Shown piece after piece: positions 1 to 8,161 of a stretch of DNA of 40,695 nt (positions are counted from its first letter, which is position 1; each line of letters opens with the position of its first letter). The DNA comes from Terriglobia bacterium (lineage in GTDB: Bacteria; Acidobacteriota; Terriglobia; UBA7540): contig JASHOS010000292.1 of the NCBI GenBank assembly GCA_030040995.1, positions 1-40,695 of the forward strand, in the 5' to 3' direction. A model generated the notes under the pieces. That model made no database searches. It had not been told where the DNA came from and saw only the letters and a program-made list of their open reading frames with translations. The translations under genes were made by a program, and so were the position numbers.

Positions 1-389
1 GCCTGGGCGCCCGCCTGGCGCATGTAGCCCCAGGCTGTACCCACGCCGCCGCTACCCCCCGTCGCTAAGTGCTGATAAACGGCGGGTATGACCGGCGCCT
101 GCTCCACCCGGATCATGGACCAGTCTGCTTCGAGTTCTTCAGCCAGCATCATGGTGTCCGCTGTTCTCGGTCCCTGACCCATCTCCGGTACTTCAACCAG
201 CACGGTGATTTGGTTGTCAGTTGTAATGCGAATCCACGCGTTGGGCTTGAAGACTTCGCCTCCAACGGGAGGCGCCACGCGGGCCTGCGCTTGTACCGGC
301 AGATAAAATCCAACGACCAGGGCTGCGCCGCCTGTCACGCCCGCCTTTAGAAAATCACGCCGTTTGATCGCTGTTTGTGTTCCCTTCAT
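1..389 (-). CDS. Molybdenum hydroxylase catalytic (Mo-cofactor-binding) subunit, 5' part only
   Basis: The first 129 or so residues of a large-subunit molybdenum hydroxylase of the isoquinoline 1-oxidoreductase beta (IorB)/aldehyde oxidase type; the rest lies beyond the window edge. The N-terminus begins [17 protein letters not shown], a twin-arginine (Tat) signal typical of periplasmic members that are exported folded with their cofactor. It is followed by family-like sequence such as [13 protein letters not shown] and, near the edge, a glycine-rich stretch. The ATG overlaps the TGA of the upstream 2Fe-2S subunit gene (ATGA), so the two are translationally coupled and surely form one enzyme. 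The substrate cannot be told from this piece; aldehydes or N-heterocycles are usual for the family. Confidence 0.87.
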   Translation of the reverse strand, partial: MKGTQTAIKRRDFLKAGVTGGAALVVGFYLPVQAQARVAPPVGGEVFKPNAWIRITTDNQITVLVEVPEMGQGPRTADTMMLAEELEADWSMIRVEQAPVIPAVYQHLATGGSGGVGTAWGYMRQAGAQ

Positions 390-847
390 GGTGTCTCCTG
401 TGCTGCCCTCTGGATCGCGCGCCGAATCCGCTGATAGGTAGCGCAACGGCAGATGTCGCCCATCATTGCCAGGTTGATTTCTCCCCGCGTAGGATGTGGA
501 TTCTTGGCCAGCAGGGACGCCGCTTGCATGATCTGCCCCGACTGGCAGTACCCGCACTGAGGAACTTGTTCTGCAATCCAGGCGCGCTGCACTGGATGGC
601 TGTGGTCAGGCGATAAACCTTCAATTGTGGTTACTGTTTTCGCGCCTACGGTCTGAACAGGCGTTTGGCACGACCGGACGGCCTCGCCATTCAGGTGTAC
701 CGTGCAGGCGCCGCACAGCCCCATGCCGCAGCCGAACTTCGTACCTGTAAGGCCCAACGCGTCCCGCAGGACCCACAGCAGCGGAGTGCCAGGCTCGACA
801 TCGACGGCCCGCCGCTTGCCATTTACAATCAAGGTAAAAAGAGCCAC
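386..847 (-). CDS. 2Fe-2S subunit of a molybdenum hydroxylase
   Basis: A small iron-sulfur subunit (153 aa) that passes electrons from the molybdenum centre. The plant-type 2Fe-2S domain has Cys40, Cys45, Cys48 and Cys60 (motif [17 protein letters not shown]). The C-terminal helical 2Fe-2S domain has Cys98 and Cys101 (QCGYCQSGQ) and Cys133 and Cys135 ([11 protein letters not shown]). Both are complete and in the family order (CoxS/IorA type). I start it at GTG 847 because GGAGGA lies about 9 bases upstream and the translation then opens directly on the ferredoxin fold; an in-frame ATG at 886 would add 13 residues unlike the family. Its stop overlaps the ATG of the catalytic subunit. Confidence 0.93.
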   Translation of the reverse strand: MALFTLIVNGKRRAVDVEPGTPLLWVLRDALGLTGTKFGCGMGLCGACTVHLNGEAVRSCQTPVQTVGAKTVTTIEGLSPDHSHPVQRAWIAEQVPQCGYCQSGQIMQAASLLAKNPHPTRGEINLAMMGDICRCATYQRIRRAIQRAAQETP

Positions 848-1029
848 TGCAAGTCTCCTCCAGAGAATTCCAGCCAGCATGGTCATATTTGCTATGGCGG
901 ACGTACCGGGTCAATGGATAGCTGCTTAACGCCGCATGAAACCCTTATGACCAGCTAAGCCAAGTATTCACAGATTGTTACGGGAGCGTCTGACACAACA
1001 CATTCGTTCGCTCGGAATACCTGCCGTGC

Positions 1030-1035
1030 TATACT
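1030..1035 (+). promoter_or_regulatory. Candidate -10 box of the winged-helix/TPR gene
   Basis: TATACT lies only 12 bases before the ATG at 1048. Initiation about 7 bases downstream would leave a leader of some 6 bases, and no Shine-Dalgarno sequence is visible. No good -35 box was seen. Inference only. Confidence 0.35.
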
Positions 1036-1047
1036 CCGCAACAGCAA

Positions 1048-2874
1048 ATGGAAAACGGAAATAACTCAAGCCGGGCAGTCTGTTTCGGCGTGTTCGAAGC
1101 TGACCTGCACACAGGAGAACTGCGCGAACGAGGCCGAAAAGTAAGGTTGCAAGAGAAGCCTTTTCAGACTTTGGCGCTTCTGATTCAGAGAGCCGGGGAT
1201 GTAGTGAGCCGTGAAGAGTTGCGCGAGCACCTCTGGCCGGCTGATACCTTCGTTGAATTCGATGCAAACCTCAATACGGCCATCAAGCGGCTGAGAGAGG
1301 CGCTGGGTGATTCCGCCGAGCGGCCGCGCTATATTGAAACCCTTCCGAAACGTGGCTACCGCTTCATTGTTCCGGTGACAAAGCCGAATGGCGTTGAAGT
1401 GGCGGCTCCGGAATCGCAGGATATCCAGCCTGCGCTTTCTCAGGAAAGATTGCCGTTCTATCGCAGAATTCAGGTGCTTGTTATTGCCTGGATCCTTGTT
1501 GCCGCGCTCGGTATTGGAGTCTGGGCACTCGTGAAGCACCTCCGACCTGCACCCACGATGACTGTTGCCCGTCCGATGTTGGCAGTCCTTCCTTTCCGGA
1601 ACCTCAGCGGGAACTCTGCTGAAGATTATGTGAGCGACGGAATGACCGAGGAGATGATCACCCAGCTTGGACGCATGGATCCCCAAGGACTTGGCGTGAT
1701 TGCCCGGACTTCTGTGATGAAATACAAAAATACGGACGAGGATACCCGGGAGATCGGCGGGGAATTGAACGTGGACTTCGTTCTTGAAGGAAGCGTGCGA
1801 GAAGACCCAAAAGAGGTCTTCATAACCGCGCAACTCATCCAGGTGCGAAACCGGATGGATTTGTGGTCTGAAACATACGAAAGGCCCTTTAGGGATATCT
1901 TCGCGATCCAGCGTGATGTGGCGCGCCGGGTCGCGGAGTCAATGGCGCTGAAGCTTCTGCCTGAAACAGAAAGCGCGCTGGCGCGAGCCGAGACGGTGAA
2001 TACGGAAGCTTACGAGGCGTACCTCAAGGGGCGTTTTGCCTGGGACCAAGGCACGCTTGATGGATTCCGTCGCGCCCTGGGCGCCTTTGAGCAAGCTATT
2101 CAGCTTGATCCGAATTACGCGCTGGCCTATGACGGCGTCGCCCGCACAGATCTCTCACTGGTGGACTACCATTTCATTGCCCCCGGCGACGGTGACCAAC
2201 GGGCCGGGCAAGCGGCGGAGAAGGCCATTGCACTCGATCCTTCGATTCCGGAGTCCTACGTGCTACGGGCGGCTGTTTTATCTCGAAGCGACCCCAAGCA
2301 GCCTGGAATCGAGGATGCGTACCGGCGCGCCCTCGCCTTAAATCCAAGCGATGCCGAAGCTCACGAGCAGTATGGGCTGTTTCTCCGTGACGGCGGGCGC
2401 TTCAACGACGCCTTGCGCCAGATGCACGAGGCGCTGAGACTGAATCCTTTATCTCCGAGAGAGCACATGCTGGCTGGTTGGGTAATGCTTGACGCAGGTC
2501 GTGACACGGAAGCCTCCAGCGAGTTTCAGAAGGCGCTCGACATTGTGCCGGATTACCCACCGGGTCTCTACTTCATGGCTCTCGTCAAAGAACGTCACAA
2601 TCAATGGCCGGAGGCTGTAACGCTGCTTGAAAAATCTGTGGAGAGTTCCGGCCGGACGCCGAAGTATTTGCACGCTTTGGGTATCGCTTACGCCAAGACT
2701 GGAAGGCGGGATGAAGCCCTAAAAATTCTAGAGGAATTGCAGGCCCAGGCAAAGCGCGGCTATGTGGAACCCGACTTCATCACGTCCCTGGAAGCACAAC
2801 TCGGAACCCCAAAGCCTTCGCTGCGGACGGCCGCCGCACCGCTTTCGCAGCAGACCCAGGGGCTTCGCCCTTGA
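1048..2874 (+). CDS. Winged-helix DNA-binding / TPR transmembrane regulator
   Basis: A 608-residue CadC-like regulator. Residues about 10-110 form an OmpR/PhoB-type winged helix (Trans_reg_C), ending in the characteristic YIETLPKRGYRFIVPV. Residues about 148-170 are one membrane segment. Residues about 178-310 resemble the TolB-N/FlgO-like domain often seen in such proteins (LAVLPFRNLSG, DGMTEEMITQLGR, FVLEGSVR). Residues about 320-590 are TPR repeats (AYEAYLKGRFAWDQ, AIQLDPNYALAYDG, ALALNPSDAEAHEQYG). The DNA-binding part should be cytoplasmic and the TPR part periplasmic, so a signal could pass across the membrane without a kinase. This architecture is very common in acidobacteria. The start is the first ATG and there is no clear ribosome-binding site. 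The target genes are unknown; it is transcribed away from the Mo-hydroxylase genes. Confidence 0.9.
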   Translation: MENGNNSSRAVCFGVFEADLHTGELRERGRKVRLQEKPFQTLALLIQRAGDVVSREELREHLWPADTFVEFDANLNTAIKRLREALGDSAERPRYIETLPKRGYRFIVPVTKPNGVEVAAPESQDIQPALSQERLPFYRRIQVLVIAWILVAALGIGVWALVKHLRPAPTMTVARPMLAVLPFRNLSGNSAEDYVSDGMTEEMITQLGRMDPQGLGVIARTSVMKYKNTDEDTREIGGELNVDFVLEGSVREDPKEVFITAQLIQVRNRMDLWSETYERPFRDIFAIQRDVARRVAESMALKLLPETESALARAETVNTEAYEAYLKGRFAWDQGTLDGFRRALGAFEQAIQLDPNYALAYDGVARTDLSLVDYHFIAPGDGDQRAGQAAEKAIALDPSIPESYVLRAAVLSRSDPKQPGIEDAYRRALALNPSDAEAHEQYGLFLRDGGRFNDALRQMHEALRLNPLSPREHMLAGWVMLDAGRDTEASSEFQKALDIVPDYPPGLYFMALVKERHNQWPEAVTLLEKSVESSGRTPKYLHALGIAYAKTGRRDEALKILEELQAQAKRGYVEPDFITSLEAQLGTPKPSLRTAAAPLSQQTQGLRP

Positions 2875-2880
2875 TAGCCC

Positions 2881-2937
2881 GTAGCGCCGACCTCGCCAAG
2901 CGGGGTCGGCACCTGCCGCGCTAAAGCCCGGCGCTAC
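2881..2937. repeat. Small GTAGCG hairpin element
   Basis: Six bases after the regulator stop codon, GTAGCGCCG (2881-2889) and CGGCGCTAC (2929-2937) are perfect inverted ends of a 57-base element with a further internal inverted repeat (CCGACC/GGTCGG). Similar short elements occur at 22624-22676 and 32976-33023, and the termini match those of the 247-bp elements at 25.8 and 27.4 kb. Confidence 0.75.
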
Positions 2938-3013
2938 AAAACGCGAACAAAATGCTCGTTTTGGGGCCGATAACGGACTGATTCTACTTCGCACTTAAGT
3001 TCAACCGAATTAT

Positions 3014-5650
3014 CTACTCGTACCGTAGTGCCACCATCGGGTCCACCTTGGTCGCTCGGCGTGCCGGAATATAACTCGCCAGCAGCGCCACGCCGGACAA
3101 TATCAGCGACACCAGCGCAAACGTCGTCGGGTCCGTGGGCCGGATGCCATAAAGCATCCCGCTCAGAAATCGCGTCAAGCCCAGCGCGCCGGCAATGCCG
3201 ATGCCTATACCAACAAGTGTCAACACCATTCCCTGCCTTACGACCAGCGTCAGCACATCCCTCTTCTGTGCGCCGAGCGCCATGCGAATGCCGATCTCGT
3301 GGGAACGCTGGCTGACGGAATAGGACATGATGCCGTAAACTCCGGTGATTGCCAGCACCAAGGCGAGACCTGCAAAGACGCCGAGCAAAACAGTTCGAAA
3401 CCGCGGCGAAGCAACGGACTGGGACATAACCTGGCCCATCGTGCGGAAAGCAGCAACTGGCTCGTCCTGATCTACAGAATGAATAATCTTGCGCAGAGCG
3501 CCGCTTAGTGTTGACGGATCTCCGGTAGTTCGGACCACAAGAAAAGCGGCATCCTGAGACTGCTGTGCCATCGGGAAATACATTTGGGGGCGTGGGGCCA
3601 CATCCAACCTTAACCTTATATCAGCCACCACACCCACAACCTGAATCCACCCATTTTCGGCGCCCACGAATCTAAACCGCTTGCCAATCGGATCCTCAGA
3701 GGGCCAAAGCCGGCGTGCCATCGCCTGGCTGATGACCGCCACCGCGGTAGAGCTCCTGGTATCGTGCGGTGTGAATAACCTTCCCCGGAGAAGAGGGATG
3801 CCGATGAGGCGGAAATAATCAGGTGTCACGACCGTGTAGATGGCTATTGGCCCGTGTTCCATATCGAGTGTCGTAGGCGCTGGGCGGCCTTCAGCTTGCA
3901 GGAGAAGCGCGACCCAGGGGTGCGCGAACGGAATGGTATTGGCGAATGCCACGCCGCGGACACCGGACAAGATCCGGGCTCGCTGCAGGACGCCATCGTA
4001 AAACTCCTGTCTGGACGACCGAGACCGATATCGCGGCCCGAGAAGAGTGACTTGAGTCGTGAGGAGATGGCCGGTCTCGAAGCCTGGACTCACCGTGGTG
4101 AGCCGCGCAAAGCTCTCAATCAGCAGCGCGGCGCCTGTGAGAAGAATGAACGCCAGTGCAATTTCAGAGATACCGAAAGCGCCGCGGAGGCGAAGCAACC
4201 CCAGACCGGCGCTCGAGCGGCTGCCCACTCCTCCTTCCTTAAGGGCTTCAGTCAGATCGACGGTGGTCGACCGCAGGGCGGGAATAAGTCCCGCAATGAC
4301 TCCCGTAAGCACAGCAACACCGCATGTGAACAGGAGTACCCGGCCGTCTATGTTGATTCTTGCAATGAGAGGGGTGGATGCGGGAATCAAAATACGTGCA
4401 AGATCCATCGCCCACCAACCCAGTAAAACACCAGCTCCAGCTCCTGCGAACGAGAGCAGGATGCTTTCCGTGAGCAGTTGGCGGACGAGTCTTCGCCGGC
4501 TGGCCCCCAGCGCGGCCCGAAGCGCAATTTCACGGGATCGGGCAACATTGTAAGAGAGCAACAAGTTCGCCACGTCTGCACACGCAATCAGCAGCACAAG
4601 CGCCACCGCTCCGAAAAGGAGCAGCAAGGCTGGGCGAATGTTGCCTACTAATTCCTGGTGCAGCGGAATCACCTGAGCCTCCGGCGAGAACCGGGGCTCG
4701 GCCTCACTCTTGGCGATAACCTCGAGCTCAGAGGCCGACTGGCGGATTGTAGCCTCAGGTCGGAGCCGAGCGACGGCCATGTCACCGAAAGTGATGCCCC
4801 CGAACATCTGGGCTGAAAAGTCCAGTGGGAATGGCATCCAGAGTTGGCTCTTTTCGGGGAAACCGAAGCCCTTGGGCATGATCCCGATTACCGTGAATGG
4901 TCTGCCGTTGAGTTGGATGTTCTTTCCAAGTATGCGAGCATCTGATCCGCAGCGCGACTTCCAGAGTTCGTAGCCCAGAATCACAGCATCCGGGCGCGTC
5001 GCTGCCTCTTCACTTGCAAGGAAAGCGCGGCCGCGAAGAGGGTAAACACCCAGCATCGGAAAGAAGCTCTGCGAAACCTCCGCAGCCGGAATGCGCGCAG
5101 GCTCTCCCCGGCCCGCCCAATTGACTTCACCGGTCACGTAAACAGAGATATCCTCGAGCGTTTTTGTTCCTTTGGCCCAGGCTTTCCACTCGAACCGAGC
5201 GTGCTTTGCAAGAATCATTCGCAGGGGATAGACACCATTGACGGAGACCAGCCGTCCGGGGTCTTTGAAAGGCAGCGGACGCAGCAGGACGGCATTGACT
5301 ACGCTGAACATGGCTGTATTGGCGCCGATTCCGAGTGCCATCACGAGCACCACTACGGCTGCAAAGCCGGGCCGTTTCGCCAGCATCCGGATGGCGCAAC
5401 CGAGATCCTGAAGAACATTTTCCGCCACCCGGAAGCTCCGCTGGTCGCGGTAGATTTCCTTTGCTCGCTCGATTCCCCCGAAGCTTTGCCGTGCGGCGTA
5501 GTTGGCTTCTTCCGGACTCATGCCTTTGCGCACGTTCTCCTCAACGAGCATCTCGAGATGCGTGTGCAAGTCTTCGTTCAGCTCGCCTTCGAGCCGCCGC
5601 TTGCGGAACAGCGCCACAAGCCGCGAGATAACAACACGCAGCAACGTCAT
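3014..5650 (-). CDS. ADOP-type ABC transporter permease (MacB/FtsX-like, duplicated)
   Basis: An 878-residue permease of the acidobacterial duplicated orphan permease family. Residues 1 to about 80 are the cytoplasmic prefix domain ([20 protein letters not shown]). Then comes the first membrane helix with [25 protein letters not shown], a MacB-like periplasmic core domain, a three-helix FtsX block with [20 protein letters not shown], then a second core domain and FtsX block with [16 protein letters not shown]. The C-terminus is [17 protein letters not shown], a family hallmark. No ATPase is encoded nearby, as is normal for this family. The ATG is 21 bases after the padR stop, so the two form an operon under PadR control. 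The exported substrate is unknown; lipids, peptides or toxic compounds are possible. Confidence 0.93.
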   Translation of the reverse strand: MTLLRVVISRLVALFRKRRLEGELNEDLHTHLEMLVEENVRKGMSPEEANYAARQSFGGIERAKEIYRDQRSFRVAENVLQDLGCAIRMLAKRPGFAAVVVLVMALGIGANTAMFSVVNAVLLRPLPFKDPGRLVSVNGVYPLRMILAKHARFEWKAWAKGTKTLEDISVYVTGEVNWAGRGEPARIPAAEVSQSFFPMLGVYPLRGRAFLASEEAATRPDAVILGYELWKSRCGSDARILGKNIQLNGRPFTVIGIMPKGFGFPEKSQLWMPFPLDFSAQMFGGITFGDMAVARLRPEATIRQSASELEVIAKSEAEPRFSPEAQVIPLHQELVGNIRPALLLLFGAVALVLLIACADVANLLLSYNVARSREIALRAALGASRRRLVRQLLTESILLSFAGAGAGVLLGWWAMDLARILIPASTPLIARINIDGRVLLFTCGVAVLTGVIAGLIPALRSTTVDLTEALKEGGVGSRSSAGLGLLRLRGAFGISEIALAFILLTGAALLIESFARLTTVSPGFETGHLLTTQVTLLGPRYRSRSSRQEFYDGVLQRARILSGVRGVAFANTIPFAHPWVALLLQAEGRPAPTTLDMEHGPIAIYTVVTPDYFRLIGIPLLRGRLFTPHDTRSSTAVAVISQAMARRLWPSEDPIGKRFRFVGAENGWIQVVGVVADIRLRLDVAPRPQMYFPMAQQSQDAAFLVVRTTGDPSTLSGALRKIIHSVDQDEPVAAFRTMGQVMSQSVASPRFRTVLLGVFAGLALVLAITGVYGIMSYSVSQRSHEIGIRMALGAQKRDVLTLVVRQGMVLTLVGIGIGIAGALGLTRFLSGMLYGIRPTDPTTFALVSLILSGVALLASYIPARRATKVDPMVALRYE

Positions 5651-5671
5651 AACCTTAGTCCTGGCACCTGT

Positions 5672-6004
5672 CTACGCTTCCAGCATCCGTCCCATCATGG
5701 CGACCATTTGCTGCCAGCTTTCCTTTTCCCGAGCAAGCTGCTTGCAGCCGGCTTTAGTGAGGGAATAATACCGTGCGCGCCGGTTATTCTCCGAAGGCCC
5801 GTATTTGGAGCTGATATGCCCTTTCTGCTCCAGACGCAAAAGCGCTGGGTAAAGCGTGCCCTGATTCAGATAAAGGAGATTTTCGGAAACCTGCTCGATG
5901 CGGCGGGCGATGCCGAATCCATGCATCGGCCCCATGGCTTCGAGAGTTTTAAGTACCATCAGGTCTAGGGTGCCGTGCAAAACGGCCCGTTGCGGCTGGT
6001 TCAT
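5672..6004 (-). CDS. PadR family transcriptional regulator
   Basis: A 110-residue PadR-like winged-helix repressor. Residues 1-75 carry the family pattern LHGTLDLMVLKTLEAMGPMHGFGIARRIEQ, then LLYLNQGTLYPALLRLEQKGHI and the wing RARYYSLTKAGCKQL. A short C-terminal helix for dimerisation follows. It is the first gene of a two-gene unit with the ADOP permease, an arrangement repeated many times in acidobacterial genomes. The start ATG has AGGA about 9 bases upstream. Two palindromic direct repeats at 6055-6106 sit in its promoter region and are the obvious candidates for autoregulation. Confidence 0.93.
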   Translation of the reverse strand: MNQPQRAVLHGTLDLMVLKTLEAMGPMHGFGIARRIEQVSENLLYLNQGTLYPALLRLEQKGHISSKYGPSENNRRARYYSLTKAGCKQLAREKESWQQMVAMMGRMLEA

Positions 6005-6054
6005 GAGTCATTATCCTGGAGCAGGTGGTTTCCCGAGTTCCTCGTGGAGACTCA

Positions 6055-6106
6055 TTTTGATTATCAACAGGTCTACGCTATACCCGGCCCTTTTGATTGT
6101 CAACAG
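6055..6106 (-). promoter_or_regulatory. Paired palindromic repeats, candidate PadR operator and promoter
   Basis: TTTTGATTATCAACAG (6055-6070) and TTTTGATTGTCAACAG (6091-6106) are direct repeats 36 bases apart with one mismatch. Each holds a short palindrome (TTGAT-T-ATCAA and TTGA-TTG-TCAA). On the minus strand the second copy contains TTGACA, with TATAGC 15 bases further on, a somewhat short-spaced sigma-70-like promoter. They lie 50-100 bases before the padR ATG. Binding by PadR is inferred. Confidence 0.5.
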
Positions 6107-6145
6107 CAATCTAGGAGTCCCCAATCCGTCGATAATCGAAGGTGT

Positions 6146-6219
6146 GTAGGGGCACGGCTTGCCGTCCCCTTGATTACCACTCCGAAAGTCAACGAGGGTG
6201 GGGCGAGCCCTACCCCTAC
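6146..6219. repeat. Intergenic hairpin element with GTAGGGG/CCCCTAC ends
   Basis: In the 394-base gap between padR and the phosphoesterase gene, GTAGGGG (6146-6152) and CCCCTAC (6213-6219) bound a 74-base palindromic segment (inner GGCACGGCTTGCC and GGGCGAGCCC). It resembles the GTAGCG hairpins elsewhere in the window but has a different core. The remainder of the gap (6220-6398) shows nothing recognisable. Confidence 0.5.
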
Positions 6220-6398
6220 GCTGCTCACCTCCAAGGTGGATACCGCGGAGAGTGCGATCACACGGCTGGTGGGCCGTATTCGGCCGGTGTTATCGACGCA
6301 TTAGGGAGGAGTCCGGGAGTCGGGTTTCGGAATCCAGCTCCATGCTTCCGGACAGAAGGCGCGGCCGGATTTCCTCTCTTAGGCCGGCGACTGAGCCG

Positions 6399-8051
6399 TC
6401 ATGAGGTTCCTTCTTGCGGGACGTGCTTGCGATGGCCTCTTTCCTGGACAGGTAGCGCCTGACTCGCGCCCGGCAGCGCTGGTTCGGGCAAGTGTGTAGC
6501 TTCGCCCCGGGCCAAGATGAGTGGGCCGCGGGTATCGGGTAAGACCGGAGGTTGTGCCTTGACGTCTCCAAAACGAAAAGCAGAGGTAAGATCGCCAAAC
6601 GTCTTGCGTCGCCAGTCACTGATGTTGGGCTCTCGAACTCCGGTAAACTTTTCCAGGAACTGTAATGGTGAAGTGTGGTCAAAGGGCTCGCTGCAAACCC
6701 AGCCTCCGGCTGTCCAGGGCGAGACGATGATGCACGGAACACGGAACCCGGCCCCGATGGGCACTCCCTCAACGAACTCCCGAGACGTGCCGGGCGGCGG
6801 CGAAGGAGGAGCGACGTGATCGAAGATGCCATCGTTCTCATCGTAGTTCAGAATGAAAACGGTCTTGGCCCAGACTTCGGGATTGGCCGCGATGGCGTCA
6901 ATCTTGCCCGCGACAAACGCCGCGCCGTCGGCAGGCATATAGTCTGGGTGTTCTGACTGATAACTGGTGGGAATGATCCAGGAAACGGCCGGGAGTCTGT
7001 CATTGATCGCGTCGTGTTCAAACTGGTGTGCCGGGCCGCACATCATTCCCTTGGTATACAAGGGCGAGTGGTGGTGCGCCTTTTGGAAAGCCTTGAAATA
7101 CTCGAGCACGTTACAGCCATAATTATCCCTCTCCTGATAGACCTTCCAACTGATTCCCGCTTGCTCGAGCCGCTCGGCATAGGTAGTCCAGGTGTAGCCG
7201 CGCCTGAGGCGCTCCCAAATACCCATGGCCATCCTTCCGATAGCGCTGCGGCCCGACTGTTCACCCCAGAAAGTCAAAACTCTCCCGGGATCTTCATTAC
7301 CGATGGTGGGACCACCGTGCTCCCCGGCGGGATCAATCGTGCCGGTCATCCAATACATCCGGTTTGGCCAGGTGGGACCAAGAACCGAGCAATGATAGGC
7401 GTCGCAGATCGTGAAGGCTTCAGCCAACGCGAATTGAAAGGGAATATCAGCCCGCGTGTAATAGCCCATCACGTAGGGTCCGTTTACGCCGTCGGCCTTG
7501 CGATGCGCTGGCAGCCACTGATCCATTTTCCCGTTGTTCCAGGCCTCGTGCTGCACCGACCACGCGTGGCTGGTGGACGGAATTTTCTGAGCACGGGTTT
7601 TCCGTGTGTCCAGATGAAACGGAAGCACGTAGCCATCGGGGTTCGCGGAATCAGGTTGGTGAAAGACGGACTTTCCGCTGGACAGCAACATGGCATTTGC
7701 GTCATTGAAGCCACGCACGCCAGCCATCGTGCCGAAGTAGTGGTCAAAAGAACGGTTTTCCTGCATCAGCAGAACCACGTGCTTGATTTCACGCAGGGAG
7801 CCAGACTGCGGCGCCTCCGCCAGTGCGCGCCGGACGTTGGGCGGCAACAGCGATGAGGCGAACGCTGCCGCGGCAAGCTTGGCAGCACTCCCTAACAGCC
7901 GCCGGCGGGTCATTTTTGCCGAACTAAAACCATTGAATTCCTTCTCGCTGCCATGGGACTCCACCAGGTTCTCCCTCCCCATTCGAGAAACTGCAGATGG
8001 AACAGGTACGTGAAAAGCTCCGGACGGGGGGTCGGGCTTGCTCGATGTCAT
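6399..8051 (-). CDS. Tat-exported phospholipase C / acid phosphatase family phosphoesterase
   Basis: A phosphoesterase of the bacterial non-haemolytic phospholipase C/AcpA family, which hydrolyses phospholipids or phosphomonoesters outside the cytoplasm. It contains the family motifs ENRSFDHYFGTMAGVRGF, YHCSVLGPTWPNRMYWMTGT, NYDENDGIFDHVAPPSPP and VPCIIVSPWT. A Tat signal is present (MTRRRLLGSAAKLAAAAF, then a cleavage region near LAEAPQ). The longest frame gives 550 residues but puts about 46 residues before the twin arginines. ATG 7982 or ATG 7913 are equally possible starts; none has a convincing Shine-Dalgarno. The same-strand TonB receptor lies just upstream, so the two may act together in phosphorus or lipid scavenging. 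Confidence 0.9.
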   Translation of the reverse strand: MTSSKPDPPSGAFHVPVPSAVSRMGRENLVESHGSEKEFNGFSSAKMTRRRLLGSAAKLAAAAFASSLLPPNVRRALAEAPQSGSLREIKHVVLLMQENRSFDHYFGTMAGVRGFNDANAMLLSSGKSVFHQPDSANPDGYVLPFHLDTRKTRAQKIPSTSHAWSVQHEAWNNGKMDQWLPAHRKADGVNGPYVMGYYTRADIPFQFALAEAFTICDAYHCSVLGPTWPNRMYWMTGTIDPAGEHGGPTIGNEDPGRVLTFWGEQSGRSAIGRMAMGIWERLRRGYTWTTYAERLEQAGISWKVYQERDNYGCNVLEYFKAFQKAHHHSPLYTKGMMCGPAHQFEHDAINDRLPAVSWIIPTSYQSEHPDYMPADGAAFVAGKIDAIAANPEVWAKTVFILNYDENDGIFDHVAPPSPPPGTSREFVEGVPIGAGFRVPCIIVSPWTAGGWVCSEPFDHTSPLQFLEKFTGVREPNISDWRRKTFGDLTSAFRFGDVKAQPPVLPDTRGPLILARGEATHLPEPALPGASQALPVQERGHRKHVPQEGTS

Positions 8052-8161
8052 TCCTGCACGGTTGCCGGTCTGGCAAGGAGCTGAGCGCCCGATGGTGCTT
8101 CCCTCCGTTTAAATTTTACCTCGGATCGGGGAATGGAATGCACTGCATTTCTGCAGGTCAG

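Noticed and set aside
1066-1833. 255-codon minus-strand open frame
   Set aside because: Antisense to the winged-helix/TPR gene and without any domain-like pattern.
5201-5968. 255-codon plus-strand open frame
   Set aside because: Antisense to the start of the ADOP permease and most of padR, both well supported. His/Gln-rich shadow composition.
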